The notes beneath the pieces were generated by a model. That model did no database searches and was not told the DNA's origin. It saw nothing but the letters and a program-made list of their open reading frames with translations. 8,278 bases of DNA from positions 1 to 8,278 of the forward strand of contig WFPQ01000224.1 of the NCBI GenBank assembly GCA_015487515.1, read 5' to 3'. The stretch comes from Hyphomicrobiales bacterium. Lineage in GTDB: Bacteria; Pseudomonadota; Alphaproteobacteria; Rhizobiales; Devosiaceae. Shown here one piece after another: positions 6,729 to 8,278 of the stretch. A program made the translations under genes and the position numbers. Every line of letters begins with the position of its first letter. Positions within the stretch are counted from its first letter, which is position 1.

Positions 6729-7643
6729 TCATGAGGTTTCGGCTTGATCACGCTCGACAAGCCTTAGCGCCATAATGCCTGCCACCCTCATGTCGATCAC
6801 CGCCAGGTCCCTGTCCAGTATCTGCGATGTCTGCTGGGCCCGGTTCAACTGCCACAATGCCTGCCCCACCCCGTTTTCGGGCAGTTTCACCCTCAGTCCC
6901 GAATCATAGATCAGGTCCCAGCGCCTGTCGGCAATACGACTCAGGGCCAGCAGCCCCTCTCCGAGCACCGGATAACCGTCAAGGGCATCTATCATGGCCA
7001 TGGCATCATCCGCCGCCCCATCACCGATCACCAGGGGCAGGCTTTCATCGGCCGGTCCCGCAGCGGCAATCTGAGTGCCATCCCCGTCAATTACAAAGGT
7101 CACCCCATCGACCCGCCAGCGGGCAACCGGGACAACTTCCGATATCTCGATCACCAGGGCAGACGGGTAGATCTTGCGCAGCCTCACGTCACTTACGGAT
7201 GGAATCTGAAGGATTCTTACGCGGGCCGCTTCCACGTCGAAATTGAAAATATTGCTGGTTCCGTCGATGGCCAGGGCAGCCACCACATCCTTTTCCATGG
7301 TCAGGGACTGGCCGGTAATGGAAATTTCCTCGATGCCGAACCCGATGGCCGCCACTCGTCCGGCCATGACATCACCGATACCAATGGCCACCTGTGCAAT
7401 TCCTCCCCGGACCTGGAAACCGGCCGCCATGACCAGCGCCACCAGCATGGCGGCCCCGATCCTTACAAGCAATATCCTGTGCAGCAGCCATGAACGCCTG
7501 GCAGCCACAAGGGGGCGCCATGTTACGGGCAGCCGCACCATGTCGAAAAGCCGGGGCTTACCCGCCTCACCCATGCCTGCTGCAACCGAAACCCGCACCC
7601 CCGAAACGGAATCCTGCCCTGAAACCGAGCCTACCTGTGACAA
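6729..7643 (-). CDS. ftsQ: Cell division protein FtsQ
   Basis: FtsQ is a bitopic inner-membrane protein of the FtsQLB complex, which links the Z-ring to septal peptidoglycan synthesis. The 304-residue product has a cytoplasmic N-terminus of about 55 residues and one membrane segment near 57-76 (ILLVRIGAAMLVALVMAAGF). A POTRA domain follows (around 100-170, from GIEEISITGQ through NIFNFDVEAARVRILQIPSV to VRLRKIYPSALVIEISE). Then comes the periplasmic beta domain, with VARWRVDG, FVIDGDGTQI, GLRVKLPENG and AVIDMRV. The topology and these motifs fit the family well. The start is an unusual TTG at 7643, chosen because GGAGG is exactly 7 nt upstream; the next in-frame ATG (7574) has no comparable site. 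The gene overlaps the ddl stop by 13 nt, suggesting coupled translation, and ftsA follows after 60 nt. Confidence 0.95.
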   Translation of the reverse strand: MSQVGSVSGQDSVSGVRVSVAAGMGEAGKPRLFDMVRLPVTWRPLVAARRSWLLHRILLVRIGAAMLVALVMAAGFQVRGGIAQVAIGIGDVMAGRVAAIGFGIEEISITGQSLTMEKDVVAALAIDGTSNIFNFDVEAARVRILQIPSVSDVRLRKIYPSALVIEISEVVPVARWRVDGVTFVIDGDGTQIAAAGPADESLPLVIGDGAADDAMAMIDALDGYPVLGEGLLALSRIADRRWDLIYDSGLRVKLPENGVGQALWQLNRAQQTSQILDRDLAVIDMRVAGIMALRLVERDQAETS

Positions 7644-8278
7644 CTTGCATCCTCCAGCATCCAGGTCACCAGTTCGACCGCACTGTGCCCGGCATGTTCA
7701 ATCATTTCCGGCACCAGCGAGGTCGAAGACATTCCCGGCTGGGTATTGATTTCCAGGCAGACCAGTTCCCCGTCCTGCCCCGCAAGATCGTTGAAGCGGA
7801 AATCGGTCCGGCTGATTCCGCGACACCCCAGCGCCTCATGGGCTTTTAACGCCAAATTCTGTACATTTTCGTAAACTTTTGCCGGAATCCGGGCCGGGAG
7901 CACGTGTTTTGAGCCTCCCCTGGCATATTTTGCCTCGTAATTGTAAAAATCCAGATCGGTAACTATTTCCGTTACCCCCAGCGCCACGTCTCCCATCACT
8001 GCACAGGTCAGTTCCCGGCCGGGTATGAACCTTTCAACCATCAGATATTCCCCCCCCTTCCATTCCGGTTCAAGGATCTCGCGGGGCGGGCTTTCATCTT
8101 CACCCATGATGATGAAAATTCCCACGCTGGACCCTTCGGCCACCGGCTTGACCACGTAGGGCGGTTTCATCACGTGAGAGCGGGCAATCTCGGCCCGGCT
8201 GGCGATCACATGGGCCGTAACCGGCACCCCGGCCGCCTTGAAGATGATCTTGCTCTGGTGCTTGTCCATGGCCAGGGC
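7631..8278 (-). CDS. ddl: D-alanine--D-alanine ligase, 5' end beyond window
   Basis: Ddl is the cytoplasmic ATP-grasp enzyme that joins two D-alanines for the peptidoglycan stem peptide. The window holds the last 215 residues; the frame is open to the edge (ALAMDKHQSK), so the ATG at 8269 is internal and the N-terminal lobe is missing. The ATP-grasp elements are clear: PYVVKPVAEGSSVG, the VERFIPGRELTCAV stretch, the substrate-loop region YEAKYARGGSKHVLPA, GISRTDFRF with the metal-binding Asp, and LEINTQPGMSSTSLVPE with the Glu and Asn metal ligands. The ending EMIEHAGHSAVELVTWMLEDA is typical. Its place directly before ftsQ suggests the ddlB-type copy of the dcw cluster. It ends in TAG inside the first codons of ftsQ. 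Confidence 0.97.
   Translation of the reverse strand, partial: ALAMDKHQSKIIFKAAGVPVTAHVIASRAEIARSHVMKPPYVVKPVAEGSSVGIFIIMGEDESPPREILEPEWKGGEYLMVERFIPGRELTCAVMGDVALGVTEIVTDLDFYNYEAKYARGGSKHVLPARIPAKVYENVQNLALKAHEALGCRGISRTDFRFNDLAGQDGELVCLEINTQPGMSSTSLVPEMIEHAGHSAVELVTWMLEDASCHR
7651..7655 (-). promoter_or_regulatory. Ribosome binding site of ftsQ, within ddl
   Basis: GGAGG on the minus strand lies inside the last codons of ddl and 7 nt before the TTG start of ftsQ. It is the strongest Shine-Dalgarno in the window and the main reason for choosing this rare start codon. Confidence 0.7.

Overview
This window is a core cell-division and envelope block from a Gram-negative bacterium, almost certainly an alphaproteobacterium. 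Seven genes lie on the minus strand. In transcription order (right to left) they are ddl (5' end outside the window), ftsQ, ftsA, ftsZ, lpxC, bamD and recN (3' end outside the window). This is the end of the dcw cluster in the order familiar from alphaproteobacteria. The FtsZ N-terminus, its long C-terminal linker and its [13 protein letters not shown] tail also fit that class. The genus cannot be told from the sequence. Nothing convincing is encoded on the plus strand.

Layout. 7631-8278: the C-terminal part of D-alanine--D-alanine ligase. 6729-7643: FtsQ, which starts at a TTG inside the end of ddl. 5355-6668: FtsA. 5144-5354: an AT-rich, 211-bp ftsA-ftsZ gap, the richest non-coding stretch, with a CtrA-like box, small palindromes, and a hairpin that would bury the ftsZ ribosome binding site. 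3506-5143: FtsZ, followed by a textbook rho-independent terminator. 2450-3406: LpxC, with its own likely terminator. 1438-2310: the BamD lipoprotein. 1-1252: the N-terminal three quarters of RecN. No stretch without a gene exceeds 300 bases.

How the genes work together. Ddl makes the D-Ala-D-Ala dipeptide for peptidoglycan. FtsZ forms the cytokinetic ring, FtsA ties it to the membrane, and FtsQ belongs to the FtsQLB complex that links the ring to septal wall synthesis. LpxC commits the cell to lipid A synthesis, BamD helps insert outer-membrane beta-barrels, and RecN acts in double-strand break repair. The terminators after ftsZ and lpxC suggest three transcription units: (ddl-ftsQ-ftsA-ftsZ), lpxC, and bamD with or without recN. 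Extra regulation of ftsZ is likely in the ftsA-ftsZ gap.

I found no previously undescribed system, mobile element, CRISPR array or RNA gene. The points worth checking are regulatory: the ftsZ leader hairpin, the CtrA-like site, the short lpxC promoter space, and start-codon choices in ftsQ, bamD and recN.
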